Assembly: GCF_004296935.1 (NCBI RefSeq) | Contig: NZ_SCVH01000021.1 | Coordinates: 1 to 64,000 of the forward strand | Length of the DNA stretch: 64,000 bases | Direction: 5' to 3' | Source: Reyranella sp. | GTDB lineage: Bacteria; Pseudomonadota; Alphaproteobacteria; Reyranellales; Reyranellaceae | In this document: positions 42,980 through 51,790 of the stretch, piece by piece | Layout: every line of letters starts with the position of its first letter | Position numbering within the stretch: the first letter of the stretch is position 1 | Program-made: the position numbers and the translations under genes | Notes under the pieces: model-generated | What the model was told of the DNA's origin: nothing | The model's input: only the letters and a program-made list of their open reading frames with translations | Databases searched by the model: none

Positions 42980-43954
42980 ATGATCGAGATGACGAGGCGT
43001 TCGGCCCTCGGCGGGCTATTGACGGCAGGCGCTGGGGCGGCCGCGCGCGCCGGTGAATGGCCGGAGCGATCGGTGGCCTGGATCGTGCCGTTTCCGGCCG
43101 GCGGCGGTTCGGATCTGTTCGCCCGTCCGATCGCCGCTCATGTCGCCGACCGGCTCGGCCAGACGATGATGATCGACAACAGGAGCGGCGCCGGCGGCAC
43201 GCTCGGCACGGCCATCGCGGCGCGCGCCGCGGCCGACGGCTACACCGTGCTGGTGGGCGACACCGGCCTCACCTATGCGCCCACGATCTACCCCAGGGCG
43301 GGCTTCGACTTCGACCGCGACTTCGCGCCGATCAGCGCGTTCGCGCGTGTGCCGTACGTTCTGGTGGTCAATCCGGTGCGGCTCGACGTTGCGTCCCTTG
43401 CCGGGTTCATCGCGGCGGCGAAGCAGAGGCCCGGCGCGATCGATGTCGGATCGGCGGGCCTCGGCACCGTGACGCATCTTGCCATCGGCCTGTTCGAGGG
43501 GCGTGCCGGCGTGCAGCTCAATCACGTGCCCTATCGCGGTGGCGCGCCGATGCTGCAGGACCTGCTGGCCGGGCAGATCGCCGCCGCCTTCGTTCTGGTC
43601 AGCACCGTTGCGGGTTACGTCAAGTCCGGCAAGCTGCGTGCGCTCGCGGTGGCTAGCCGTCGCCGCGAGGCGCTGCTGCCCGACGTGCCGACCGCACACG
43701 AGGCGGGCCTTGCCGATTTCCGCATGACCACCTGGTTCGGCCTGTTCGCGCCGTCGCGTACGCCCGATGTCGCCCTCGACCGGCTGCATGGTGCCGTGCA
43801 GGAGGCGCTCGCCAGCGAGGGCGTGAAACGCCTGTGGCGCGAGCAGGGCGCCAAAGTTGAACTCGAAAGTCGCGCCGATTTCGCTCGCTTCGTCGCGCGC
43901 GAGACCGAGCGCTGGAGCCGCATCGCCAAGGCCGCCAACGTCCAGATCGAGTAG
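42980..43954 (+). CDS. Bug-family substrate-binding protein
   Basis: A 324-residue tripartite-tricarboxylate receptor with a twin-arginine-like signal (MTRRSALGGLLTAGAGAAAR), the first loop WIVPFPAGGGSDLFARPIA, second loop MIDNRSGAGGTLGTAIAARA and VPYRGGAPMLQDLLAGQIA. It starts at 42980 or, if shorter, at the ATG 42989; no strong ribosome site decides. It is divergent from the TRAP receptor and has no permease genes of its own family nearby. Confidence 0.86.
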   Translation: MIEMTRRSALGGLLTAGAGAAARAGEWPERSVAWIVPFPAGGGSDLFARPIAAHVADRLGQTMMIDNRSGAGGTLGTAIAARAAADGYTVLVGDTGLTYAPTIYPRAGFDFDRDFAPISAFARVPYVLVVNPVRLDVASLAGFIAAAKQRPGAIDVGSAGLGTVTHLAIGLFEGRAGVQLNHVPYRGGAPMLQDLLAGQIAAAFVLVSTVAGYVKSGKLRALAVASRRREALLPDVPTAHEAGLADFRMTTWFGLFAPSRTPDVALDRLHGAVQEALASEGVKRLWREQGAKVELESRADFARFVARETERWSRIAKAANVQIE

Positions 43955-43960
43955 CGCGCG

Positions 43961-44026
43961 CTACTTGACCAGAAACACCGCCTCGACCGAGCAGGCGAGA
44001 TCGCTTCGTTCGATCCGTCCGCTCAT
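43961..44026 (-). CDS. Possible 21-residue microprotein coupled to the SDR gene
   Basis: An ATG at 44026 overlaps the SDR stop as ATGA and opens a frame encoding MSGRIERSDLACSVEAVFLV plus a final Lys, ending at TAG 43961. The overlap pattern is the same as between the larger genes. The peptide is too short to identify; it may be a truncated remnant of a third operon gene or pure chance. Confidence 0.25.
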   Translation of the reverse strand: MSGRIERSDLACSVEAVFLVK

Positions 44027-44784
44027 GTCTCCGCGCCGCCGTTCACCTGGATCATCTGGCCGTTGATGTAGGCGCCAGCCTCGGAGATCAGGAGCCGTGC
44101 GGCGGCGGCGACTTCGGCGGGCGTGCCCATGCGGCCAAGCGGCACCTTGGCCATCGTCTCACGCCGGTGATGCGAGGAGGCGTCGTCCCCCTCGACGTCG
44201 GAGGCGATGGGACCGGGCGAGATGGCGTTGGTGGTGACGCCCTTGGGTCCGAACTCCTTGGCCAGCGACTTGGTGAGGCCCCAGACGCCGTGCTTGGCGA
44301 CCGACACCGGTGCCCGTCCCGCATAGCCATGGATGGCGTTCATGCCGGTGAAGTTCACGATGCGGCCCCAGCCCTTCTTCAACATGCCGGGCAGGCAGGC
44401 GCGGGAGAGCCAGACGGCCGCGTCGAGGTCGACGGCGATCACCCGTCGCCAGGCGGCTTCGCTCATTTCCAGGAACGGCTTGCCCGGGCGAAGGGCGGCA
44501 TTGTTCACCAGCACGTCGACGGCGCCGAATTCTTTGATCGCCTCGGCCGCGATCCGCTTGCATTCCTCCGGCTTGCCGACATCGCCCATGACGACCAGGG
44601 CCTTCGCGCCAAGCTTGCGGGCTTCCTTGGCGACTTTCTCGCAGGCCGCGCGATCGCTGGAGCCGTTGATGGCGACATTGAAGCCGTCGGCGGCGAGGCC
44701 GAGGACGCAGGCGCGGCCGATGTTACGACCACCGCCGGTGATCAGCGCGGTCCGCTTTGCCCTGGCTTTCGGAGTGCGGGCCAT
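44023..44784 (-). CDS. SDR-family protein lacking the catalytic tyrosine
   Basis: A Rossmann-fold SDR of 253 residues with the cofactor loop TGGGRNIGRA, DVGKPEE, NNAAL and the NGGAE carboxy end. The usual YxxxK does not appear: the segment is GRAPVSVAKHGVWGLTKSLA, so the residue four before Lys is Val, and the usual Ser is Thr in VNFTGMNA. Either this is a non-reducing SDR relative or it uses a different acid/base. The start overlaps the CoA-transferase stop by one base (TGATG), placing it third in an enoyl-CoA hydratase/CoA-transferase operon, so an acyl-CoA substrate is likely. Confidence 0.82.
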   Translation of the reverse strand: MARTPKARAKRTALITGGGRNIGRACVLGLAADGFNVAINGSSDRAACEKVAKEARKLGAKALVVMGDVGKPEECKRIAAEAIKEFGAVDVLVNNAALRPGKPFLEMSEAAWRRVIAVDLDAAVWLSRACLPGMLKKGWGRIVNFTGMNAIHGYAGRAPVSVAKHGVWGLTKSLAKEFGPKGVTTNAISPGPIASDVEGDDASSHHRRETMAKVPLGRMGTPAEVAAAARLLISEAGAYINGQMIQVNGGAET

Positions 44785-45971
44785 CAGACGACACCGCCCG
44801 CGCGCAGTTCCTTGATCTTCTTCGGGCTCATGCCGAGGCTCTTGAGCACCGCGTTGGTGTGCTGGCCGAGATCAGGCGTGGGCTTCAGCTTCCTGGGCTG
44901 CGGCGAGCCCGTGAGGTTGATCGGGTTGCCGACCACCTTGATCTCTCCGAGCTTGGGATGCTTGACGCCGCGCGCGATGCCGAGATGTTTCACCTGCGGC
45001 TCGGCGAAGGTCATGTCGATCGAATTGATCGGCCCGCACGGCACGCCCGCCTTGTTGAGCGCCGCGATCCAGTGCGCCGACGTGTTGGTCCGCGTGACGC
45101 CGCTGATGCGTTCGTTCAGCGCCTTGCGGTTCTCCGAGCGCAACGCAGGCGTCGCATGCTCGGGATGGTCGAGCAACTGGCCGCCGCCCATTGCCTGGGC
45201 GAAGCGCTTCCACATGCTCTGTCCGGCGGCGGCGATGTTGATGTAGCCGTCGCTGGTCGGGAACACGCCGGTCGGGATCGAGGTCGGATGGTCGTTGCCC
45301 GCCTGCTTGGGCACCTCGCCCTTCATCAGCCAGCGCGCGGCCTGGAAGTCGAGCATGAAGATCTGCGCTTCGATCAGCGAGGTGTGGACCCACTGGCCCT
45401 TCCTGGTGCGTTCGCGATTGTAGAGGGCGAGCGTGATCGCCTGGGCGAGCAGCAGGCCCGCCGTGAGATCGCAAATGGGAATGCCGACGCGCATCGGCCC
45501 GCGACCGGGCTCGCCGGTGATCGACATCAGCCCGCCCATGCCCTGCGCAATCTGGTCGACGCCGGGGCGCGCCGCGTCCGGACCGCTCTGGCCGAAGCCC
45601 GCGATCGAGCCGTAGATGATCTTCGGGTTCACCTTCTTGACCGACTTGTAGTCGACCTTGAGGCGGTACTTCACGTCAGAGCGATAGTTCTCGACGATCA
45701 CGTCGGCCTTCTTCGCGAGCTTCATGAAGATCGCGTGGCCTTCCTTGCTCTTGAGGTTGAGCGTGATCGCCTGCTTGTTGCGATGAAGGTTCTGGAAGTC
45801 GAATCCGTGGCGCGCGCCGCCCATCGAATCGGTCGTCGTGCCCGGCTCGGGGGGCTGCTCGATCTTGATCACCTGCGCGCCCCAGTCGGCGAGCTGGCGC
45901 ACGGCGGTCGGGCCGGCGCGATGGGCGGTGAGGTCGAGGACCTTGATGTGGGAGAGGGGAAGCTTGGCCAT
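44784..45971 (-). CDS. CaiB/BaiF (class III) CoA-transferase
   Basis: A 395-residue family III CoA-transferase: KVLDLTAHRAGPTAVRQLAD, WGAQVIKIEQPPEPG, the NKQAITLNLKSKEG block, GSIAGFGQSGPDAARPGVDQ and GIPICDLTAGLLLAQAITLA near the usual catalytic Asp. It starts 5 bases after the enoyl-CoA hydratase stop and is coupled to the SDR gene. The HRAGPTAVRQLADWGA opening differs from the first CoA-transferase (5122-6294), so the two are distinct paralogues. Confidence 0.88.
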   Translation of the reverse strand: MAKLPLSHIKVLDLTAHRAGPTAVRQLADWGAQVIKIEQPPEPGTTTDSMGGARHGFDFQNLHRNKQAITLNLKSKEGHAIFMKLAKKADVIVENYRSDVKYRLKVDYKSVKKVNPKIIYGSIAGFGQSGPDAARPGVDQIAQGMGGLMSITGEPGRGPMRVGIPICDLTAGLLLAQAITLALYNRERTRKGQWVHTSLIEAQIFMLDFQAARWLMKGEVPKQAGNDHPTSIPTGVFPTSDGYINIAAAGQSMWKRFAQAMGGGQLLDHPEHATPALRSENRKALNERISGVTRTNTSAHWIAALNKAGVPCGPINSIDMTFAEPQVKHLGIARGVKHPKLGEIKVVGNPINLTGSPQPRKLKPTPDLGQHTNAVLKSLGMSPKKIKELRAGGVV

Positions 45972-45976
45972 GGTGT

Positions 45977-46765
45977 TTACCGTCCCTTGAACATCGGCTT
46001 GCGCTTTTCCATGAAGGCGCGGCGGCCTTCCTTGAAGTCTTCGCTGTCGAAGCAGGCCACCGCCATCTTCTCGAGCTTCTTGTGGTCCTGCTTGGACTCG
46101 GGCTTGGCGATCTCGCGCGCAGCGGCCTTGGCGAGCGCGATGGTGAGCGGGGCGTTCTGGGCGATGGCGCCGGTGATGCCGTCGACCATGGCATCGAGCT
46201 CGGCGTCGGCGGCGACGCCGTGCACAAGGCCCATGTCGTAGGCCTCCTTCGACGAATACTGCTTGGCCGTGAACAGGAACTCCATGGCCCGCGGCAGGCC
46301 GACGATGCGCGAGAAGCGCTCGATCCGCAGGAAACCGTAGCCGAGGCCAAGCTTGGCCGCCGGTACGCCGAAGCGGGCACCCTCGTTGCTGTAGCGCAAG
46401 TCGCAGCAGGCCGCGAGGTTCATGCCGCCGCCGATGCAGTAGCCGGTGATCTTGGCGATGGTCGGCTTGGAGAAGTTGTAGAGCGACTCATAGCCTTCCT
46501 TGGAGATGGCGTCGTAGCGGACCTGGGCCTCGGCATTGGCGCGCTCGCTCTCGAACTTGGAGATGTCAGCGCCCGAGACGAAAGCCTTGCCGCCGGCGCC
46601 GCTCACCACCAGGCAACGGATCTCCGGATCGGCGTCGAAATCCTTCAGGATCGACACGAAGCTGTCCCACATGTCGAGGGAGACGGCATTCAACTTGGCC
46701 GGATTGTTGAAAACGAGGTGTCCGACCGCGCCGTCGCGCCGTCCATAGAGCTTCTGTTCCTGCAT
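45977..46765 (-). CDS. Enoyl-CoA hydratase/isomerase family protein
   Basis: A crotonase-fold enzyme of 262 residues. Its oxyanion-hole segments are SGAGGKAFVSGADISKFES and TGYCIGGGMNLAACCDLRYS, and PAAKLGLGYGFLRIERFSRI covers the usual catalytic region. It hydrates or isomerises an enoyl-CoA. GGAGG is 8 bases before the ATG at 46765. The frame stays open on the minus strand all the way to 50035 only because the genes on the other strand are GC-rich; nothing supports that extension. It heads the operon with CoA-transferase and SDR and is divergent from an ABC importer. Confidence 0.88.
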   Translation of the reverse strand: MQEQKLYGRRDGAVGHLVFNNPAKLNAVSLDMWDSFVSILKDFDADPEIRCLVVSGAGGKAFVSGADISKFESERANAEAQVRYDAISKEGYESLYNFSKPTIAKITGYCIGGGMNLAACCDLRYSNEGARFGVPAAKLGLGYGFLRIERFSRIVGLPRAMEFLFTAKQYSSKEAYDMGLVHGVAADAELDAMVDGITGAIAQNAPLTIALAKAAAREIAKPESKQDHKKLEKMAVACFDSEDFKEGRRAFMEKRKPMFKGR

Positions 46766-46843
46766 GCCGCGATCCTCCGATAAGGTCGGGAATATAGCGC
46801 GCGCCGGGGGATTTGAATAAGGTAAGCGCAACTGGGAGGAAAC

Positions 46844-47911
46844 GTGGCCTCGGTAGAACTGAAAGGCCTTACAAAGCGCTATGGCGCGGCGGTCGCTGTG
46901 GACGACGTGTCGCTGCGTGTCGAGCATGGCCAGCTCGTTTGCCTGCTGGGGCCGTCGGGCTGCGGCAAGACCACGACCTTGCGGCTGATCGCAGGCTTCA
47001 TCGAGCCCTCGGCAGGCGAAATCGTGGTCGGCGACAAGGTGCTGTCCTCGCCGGCGCGGACCGTGCCGCCCGAAGGTCGCAACATGTCGATGATCTTCCA
47101 GAGCTATGCGCTGTGGCCGCACATGACGGTGGCCGAGAACGTTTCCTACGGCCTCCGGATCCGCAAGCTCGACAAGGCCACGATCGACGCCAAGCTGAAG
47201 GCGATCCTCACCACCGCCCGGCTCGAGGCGCTGGCCGGGCGCTATCCCGGCGAGCTGTCGGGCGGCCAGCAGCAGCGCGTGTCGCTGGCCCGTGCGCTGG
47301 TGGTCGAGCCCGAGACGCTGCTGCTCGACGAGCCGCTCTCCAATCTCGACGCCAACCTGCGCGAGGAGATGCGTTTCGAGATCCGCCGCCTGCACGACCG
47401 CTACCGCTACACCACGGTCTACGTCACCCACGACCAATCGGAGGCCATGACGACGGCCGACCTGATCGCGGTGATGAACCACGGCAAGGTCGAGCAGCTC
47501 GGCACGCCCGAGGACATTTATAGCCGGCCGCGCTCCGAGTTCGTCGCCCGCTTCATCGGCGGCTCGAACATCCTGCGCGGCACGGCGCTCGACGCGAACC
47601 GCCTGTCGATCGGCAACGCCTCGGTGCGCAGCACGGGACGCACTCTGCAGCCAGGCAGGCCGGTGGCCCTGTCGATCCGCCAGCACGAGGTCGGCATCGC
47701 CCTCGAGGCGCCGCGGTCGGATGCCGAGAATCACCTTCGTGCCGTCGTGGCGCGGCAGGTCTTCCTCGGCTCGGCGCGGGACTATACCGTCCAGCTCGAC
47801 GACAAGACCGAACTGCGCGTGACGGCGCCGCCCGGCCAGAACATCGCGCCGGGGCAGGCGGTTTGGCTGCATCTGCCGGCGGAGCAGTGCCGGGCATTGG
47901 CGGAGGATTAG
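46844..47911 (+). CDS. ABC transporter ATP-binding protein (Fe3+/polyamine/2-aminoethylphosphonate type)
   Basis: A 355-residue ATPase with Walker A GPSGCGKTT (36-44), signature ELSGGQQQRVSLARAL, Walker B LLLDEPLSNLDANLR and His in VYVTHDQSEAMTT, followed by a TOBE domain from about residue 240 (FIGGSNILRGTALD). GGAGG lies 5 bases before the GTG at 46844. It powers the fused permease downstream. The first gene of a four-gene importer operon. Confidence 0.9.
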   Translation: MASVELKGLTKRYGAAVAVDDVSLRVEHGQLVCLLGPSGCGKTTTLRLIAGFIEPSAGEIVVGDKVLSSPARTVPPEGRNMSMIFQSYALWPHMTVAENVSYGLRIRKLDKATIDAKLKAILTTARLEALAGRYPGELSGGQQQRVSLARALVVEPETLLLDEPLSNLDANLREEMRFEIRRLHDRYRYTTVYVTHDQSEAMTTADLIAVMNHGKVEQLGTPEDIYSRPRSEFVARFIGGSNILRGTALDANRLSIGNASVRSTGRTLQPGRPVALSIRQHEVGIALEAPRSDAENHLRAVVARQVFLGSARDYTVQLDDKTELRVTAPPGQNIAPGQAVWLHLPAEQCRALAED

Positions 47912-47914
47912 CGC

Positions 47915-48976
47915 ATGACCAGGAAACTGACGCGACGTCACGTGCTGGCGGCCTCGGCCGCGGCGACGGCTGGTTCTTTCGTGACGCCGGTGCGCGGCGC
48001 GCCGCCGGAGGCGCAGAAGATCACGCCGGCGCTGATCGAGGCGGCCAGGAAGGAAGGCAAGCTCGCCTGGTACACCTCGGTCGATCTGCCGGTTGCCGAG
48101 AAGATCGCCAAGGCCTTCGAGGCGGCCTATCCCGGCATTGCCGTGAAGGTCGAACGCTCCGGCGCGGAGCGCATCTTCCAGCGCATCGGCCAGGAGTATC
48201 AAAGCAAGATCTACAATTGCGACGTCGTGAACAGTTCCGACGCGGCCCACCTCATCGTCTGGAAGCGGGCCAGCATGCTGGCGCCGTTCGTGCCCGAGGA
48301 CGTGGCGCAGTATTTCCCGGCGGCGCACAAGGACCCCGACGGGATGTACGCCTCGTGGCGCATCACGCTCTCGCCGATCGCCTACAACACCAAGCTGGTG
48401 AAGCCGGAGGACGCGCCCAAGGGCTTCATCGACCTGCTCGATCCCAAGTGGATGGGCAAGATCGTAAAAGCGCATCCGGGCTACAGCGGCACCATCATGA
48501 CGGCGACGCAGCAGCTCAGCCGCGACCTCGGCTGGGAGTATTTCGAGAAGCTCGCCAAGCAGAAGGTCATGCAGGTCCAGTCGGCCGCCGATCCGCCGAA
48601 GAAGCTGGCGCTGGGCGAGCGCGCGGTGATGGCCGACGGCACGGAGTATGTCGTCACCATGCTCCAGGCGCGCGGCGAGCCGATCGCCGAGGTCTACGCC
48701 GTCGAGGGCACGCCGCTGGTCACCGGGCCGTCGGCGATCATGGCGCGCGCCGCCAATCCCAGCGCGGCGCGGCTGTTCACCGCCTGGTCGATGAGCGCGC
48801 CGGCGCAGCAGATGAACGTCGATGTCGGCGCGTTGCGCTCGGCCCATCCGCAGGTCAAGGACCGGGCGGACCGCCGCAAGCTTGGCGACATCAAGACGCT
48901 GCGCGAGGACGCCGCCGCCGTGGCCGACCAGGCCGACGCGATCAAGACGCGCTACACCCAACTCTTCAAGGTCTAG
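47915..48976 (+). CDS. ABC transporter substrate-binding protein (FbpA-like), first of a tandem pair
   Basis: A 353-residue periplasmic receptor with a Tat-type signal (RKLTRRHVLAASAAATAGSF) and a type II binding fold: ITPALIEAARKEGKLAWYTS, AFEAAYPGIAVKVERSGAER, VKPEDAPKGFIDLLDP and HPGYSGTIMTATQQLS. FbpA iron receptors carry two adjacent tyrosines where this protein has DGTEYVVTML with one; iron is therefore not assured. The gene starts 3 bases after the ATPase stop. The next gene is a close paralogue. Confidence 0.86.
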   Translation: MTRKLTRRHVLAASAAATAGSFVTPVRGAPPEAQKITPALIEAARKEGKLAWYTSVDLPVAEKIAKAFEAAYPGIAVKVERSGAERIFQRIGQEYQSKIYNCDVVNSSDAAHLIVWKRASMLAPFVPEDVAQYFPAAHKDPDGMYASWRITLSPIAYNTKLVKPEDAPKGFIDLLDPKWMGKIVKAHPGYSGTIMTATQQLSRDLGWEYFEKLAKQKVMQVQSAADPPKKLALGERAVMADGTEYVVTMLQARGEPIAEVYAVEGTPLVTGPSAIMARAANPSAARLFTAWSMSAPAQQMNVDVGALRSAHPQVKDRADRRKLGDIKTLREDAAAVADQADAIKTRYTQLFKV

Positions 48977-48979
48977 ACC

Positions 48980-50032
48980 ATGCGCCGCAGAACGCTCCTC
49001 GCTTCGACCGCCGCCTCTACTTTCCTGGTGCCGTTCGGCGCCCGAGTCGTCTCGGCGGCGCCGCCGCCCGAGCAGATCACCCCGGCGCTGATCGAGGCGG
49101 CCAAGAAGGAAGGCAAGGTGAGCTACTACACGGCGATGGATCTCTCCGTCGCCGAGCCGATGGCCCGGGCCTTCGAGGCCAAGTACCCCGGCATCAAGGT
49201 CGCGGTCGAACGCACCGGCAGCGAGCGCCTGTTCAACCGCATCGCCCAGGAAGTGGCGAGCAAGATCTACAGGGTCGACGTCGCCAACAGCGCCGATGCC
49301 GCCCACTTCCTGCCGTGGAAACGGCAGGGCTGGCTGCAGCCGTTCGTCACGGTCGACATCGCCGAGAACGTGCCGGCCGAGCAGCGCGACCCCGACGGCA
49401 CCTGGGTCAACCAGCGCACGCACCTGAGCGCCATCGCCTACAACACCAGCCTGGTGAAGCCCGAGGATGCGCCCAAGGGCTTCAAGGACCTGCTCGATCC
49501 CAAGTACGCGGCCAAGATGGTCAAGGCCCATCCCGGCTACTCCGGCACCATCATGACGGCCACCCAGCAGCTCGCGCAGGCGCTGGGCTGGGAATACTTC
49601 GAGAAACTGGCCAAGCAGAAGGTGCTGCAGGTCCAGTCGGCCACCGAGCCGCCCAAGAAGATCGAGGCCGGCGAGCGCGCCATCGCCGTCGACGGCAGCG
49701 ACTATCTCTTCTGGATGGCCAAGGAACGCGGCGCCCCCATCCAGGTCGTGCACGCGGTCGAAGGCACGCCGCTCATCACCAACCCGATGGCGGTGTTCAA
49801 GGCCGCGCCCAATCCCAACGCCGCCCGCCTGCTGGTGGCCTGGATCATGTCGGCCGAGGGCCAGCAGTTCATCGTCGACCTGAGCGGCCAGTATCCCGCC
49901 AACAAACTGATCAAGGCCAAGGCCGGCCGGCCGGCGCTGGCTTCGATCAAGACCTTCAAGGAGGATCCCGCCCTGGTCGAGAAGCAGGCCGACGAGATCA
50001 AGGCCAGGTACGCGAAGATCTTCAAGGTATGA
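48980..50032 (+). CDS. ABC transporter substrate-binding protein (FbpA-like), second of a tandem pair
   Basis: A 350-residue paralogue of the preceding receptor, sharing long blocks such as ITPALIEAA.KEGK, VKPEDAPKGF.DLLDPK and AHPGYSGTIMTATQQL, while signal peptides and tails differ. Its signal (MRRRTLLASTAASTFLVPFG) is twin-arginine-like. In place of TEY it has GSDYLFWMAK, again one Tyr. It starts 3 bases after the first receptor and overlaps the permease by ATGA. The pair probably arose by tandem duplication and may broaden ligand range. Confidence 0.86.
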   Translation: MRRRTLLASTAASTFLVPFGARVVSAAPPPEQITPALIEAAKKEGKVSYYTAMDLSVAEPMARAFEAKYPGIKVAVERTGSERLFNRIAQEVASKIYRVDVANSADAAHFLPWKRQGWLQPFVTVDIAENVPAEQRDPDGTWVNQRTHLSAIAYNTSLVKPEDAPKGFKDLLDPKYAAKMVKAHPGYSGTIMTATQQLAQALGWEYFEKLAKQKVLQVQSATEPPKKIEAGERAIAVDGSDYLFWMAKERGAPIQVVHAVEGTPLITNPMAVFKAAPNPNAARLLVAWIMSAEGQQFIVDLSGQYPANKLIKAKAGRPALASIKTFKEDPALVEKQADEIKARYAKIFKV

Positions 50033-51714
50033 CAAGGTCGCTCGACCTCTCGCGGCCCATCCTCCTCGCCGTCGCCGCGCTTCTCGCGGTGATGATCGTC
50101 CTGCCGGTGGGCTGGCTGGTCGTCTACAGCCTCTCCGACAAGGAGGGCGCCGCGACGCTCGGGAACTTCGCGACGCTGTTCACCGACCCTACGTTTGTCG
50201 ACCCGCTGATCACGACCCTGATCATCGCCGTCTCGGTGAGCCTGCTGTGCTGCCTGATCGCCGCACCGCTCGGCTGGCTGGTGTCCCGCACCGACATGCC
50301 GCTCCGCCGGAGCGTGCGCACCCTGGTGATGGCCTCGCTGGTGACGCCGCCCTTCGTCGGCGCCATCGCCTGGGAGATGCTGGCCGCGCCGAACTCCGGC
50401 CTGCTGAACCAGCTCTGGCGCTCGATCAGCGGCATGCCGGCCGACGAGGCGCTGCTCGATATTTATAGTCTCCAGGGACTGATCTTCGTCATCGCCTGCT
50501 ACACCTTTCCCTATGTCTTCATCCTGGTCGCCAACGCGCTCGACCGCATGCCGGGCGAACTGGAAGACGCCTCCTCGATGCTGGGCGCCAAAACCTGGGA
50601 CACCGCGCGGCGCATCACGGTGCCGCTTGCCCTGCCGACCCTGCTGGCGGGCGCGCTGGTCTCCTTCCTGCAGGCGATGAACCTGTTCGGCTCGCCCGCC
50701 ATCCTCGCCATCCCGGCCGGCTTCCACACCCTCACCACCCGCATCTGGAGCCTGTTCCAGTTCCCGCCCAAGCCCGAGCTCGCCGCCGCCGCCTCGCTGC
50801 CGCTCCTGGTCCTCACCATCCTGCTGCTGCGCGCCCAGGCCCGCGCGCTCGGCCGCCGTGGCTATGCCGTGCTTGGAGGAAAATACGGCGAGCCGCGCCT
50901 GATCCGCCTCGGCCTGCTCAAATGGCCCGCCGTGGCGCTCGCCATGATCGTGCTCGCCATGCCGCTCTTCCTGCCCTACGCGGCGCTGTTCAACTCGGCC
51001 TTCTCGCGCGTCGCCTCGCGCATCGTGAGCTTCGAGACCGCGACCCTGCACAATTTCCGCTTCACCTTCCTTGAACTCAGCTCGACCATGCCGGCGCTCA
51101 AGAACACCTTCCTGCTCGCCTCCTCCTCGGCGACCCTGGGGGCGCTGCTGGCGCTCCTGATCGCCTACATCGTCGCCCGCAAGGCGGTGACCGGCCACAA
51201 GGTGCTGGGCTTTCTGGCGACCGCGCCGCTCGCCATCCCCGGCATCGTGCTGGGCGTCGGCCTCTTCCTCGCCTACACGCGCCCGCCGCTCACGCTCTAC
51301 GGCACGCTCTGGATCCTGCTCATCGCCTTCGTCACCATCGAGCTGCCGGTGGCCTACCAGCAGCTCTCCTCGGCCTTCCACGCCGTCCATCCCGAGCTGG
51401 AGGAGGCCGGCCGCATGCTGGGCGCCTCGCGGCTCCGGACGCTGGCCGACATCACCGCCCCGCTGCTGCGCTCCGCCGTGATCGCCACCTGGTGCTTCGT
51501 CTTCGTGGCCGTCATCCGCGAGCTCAGCGCCGCGGTCATCCTCTTCACCTCTGACACCAAGGTCCTCTCGGTGCTGATCTTTGACCTGAAGGAAAGCGGC
51601 GACGTCGGCGCCATCGCGGTGCTCAGCCTCACCATGGTCGCCATCACCACGCTGGTCGTGGCCGCCGCCAACCGCCTTTCGGGGACCCGGCTCCAGGCCC
51701 GACCGGTGTCCTGA
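50029..51714 (+). CDS. ABC transporter fused permease (FbpB-like, two permease domains)
   Basis: The 561-residue protein contains two permease domains of about six segments each. EAA loops are ELEDASSMLGAKTWDTARRI (first half) and ELEEAGRMLGASRLRTLADI (second half). Fusion into one chain is usual for the Fe3+ and aminoethylphosphonate families. The start at 50029 overlaps the second receptor's stop. It ends the operon; a large inverted repeat follows 6 bases after the stop. Confidence 0.9.
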   Translation: MTRSLDLSRPILLAVAALLAVMIVLPVGWLVVYSLSDKEGAATLGNFATLFTDPTFVDPLITTLIIAVSVSLLCCLIAAPLGWLVSRTDMPLRRSVRTLVMASLVTPPFVGAIAWEMLAAPNSGLLNQLWRSISGMPADEALLDIYSLQGLIFVIACYTFPYVFILVANALDRMPGELEDASSMLGAKTWDTARRITVPLALPTLLAGALVSFLQAMNLFGSPAILAIPAGFHTLTTRIWSLFQFPPKPELAAAASLPLLVLTILLLRAQARALGRRGYAVLGGKYGEPRLIRLGLLKWPAVALAMIVLAMPLFLPYAALFNSAFSRVASRIVSFETATLHNFRFTFLELSSTMPALKNTFLLASSSATLGALLALLIAYIVARKAVTGHKVLGFLATAPLAIPGIVLGVGLFLAYTRPPLTLYGTLWILLIAFVTIELPVAYQQLSSAFHAVHPELEEAGRMLGASRLRTLADITAPLLRSAVIATWCFVFVAVIRELSAAVILFTSDTKVLSVLIFDLKESGDVGAIAVLSLTMVAITTLVVAAANRLSGTRLQARPVS

Positions 51715-51720
51715 CTCTTG

Positions 51721-51790
51721 CTGGGAGCGCGCCACTCCAGTGGCGCATCTTTTCATGAGCATGAGCGCCACTGGAGTGGCGCGCTCCCAG
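51721..51790. repeat. 26-bp perfect inverted repeat with nested palindromes
   Basis: CTGGGAGCGCGCCACTCCAG plus TGGCGC (51721-51746) is fully complementary to 51765-51790, with an 18-base loop containing TTTTCATGAGCATG. Each arm also holds its own palindrome, GCGCCACT-CC-AGTGGCGC. It lies directly after the ABC permease and before the AT-richer island. It can act as a bidirectional terminator or be a REP-type repeat; four Ts occur only in the loop. Confidence 0.85.

Noticed and set aside
47915..50032. Firm assignment as Fe3+ importer
   Set aside because: The adjacent tyrosine pair expected in FbpA is missing in both receptors; the substrate is left open.
46766..50035. Minus-strand frame extending the enoyl-CoA hydratase to 1352 residues
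   Set aside because: It lies antisense to three recognisable ABC genes, has low-complexity His/Arg/Gly/Leu composition, and the hydratase has a good start with GGAGG at 46765.
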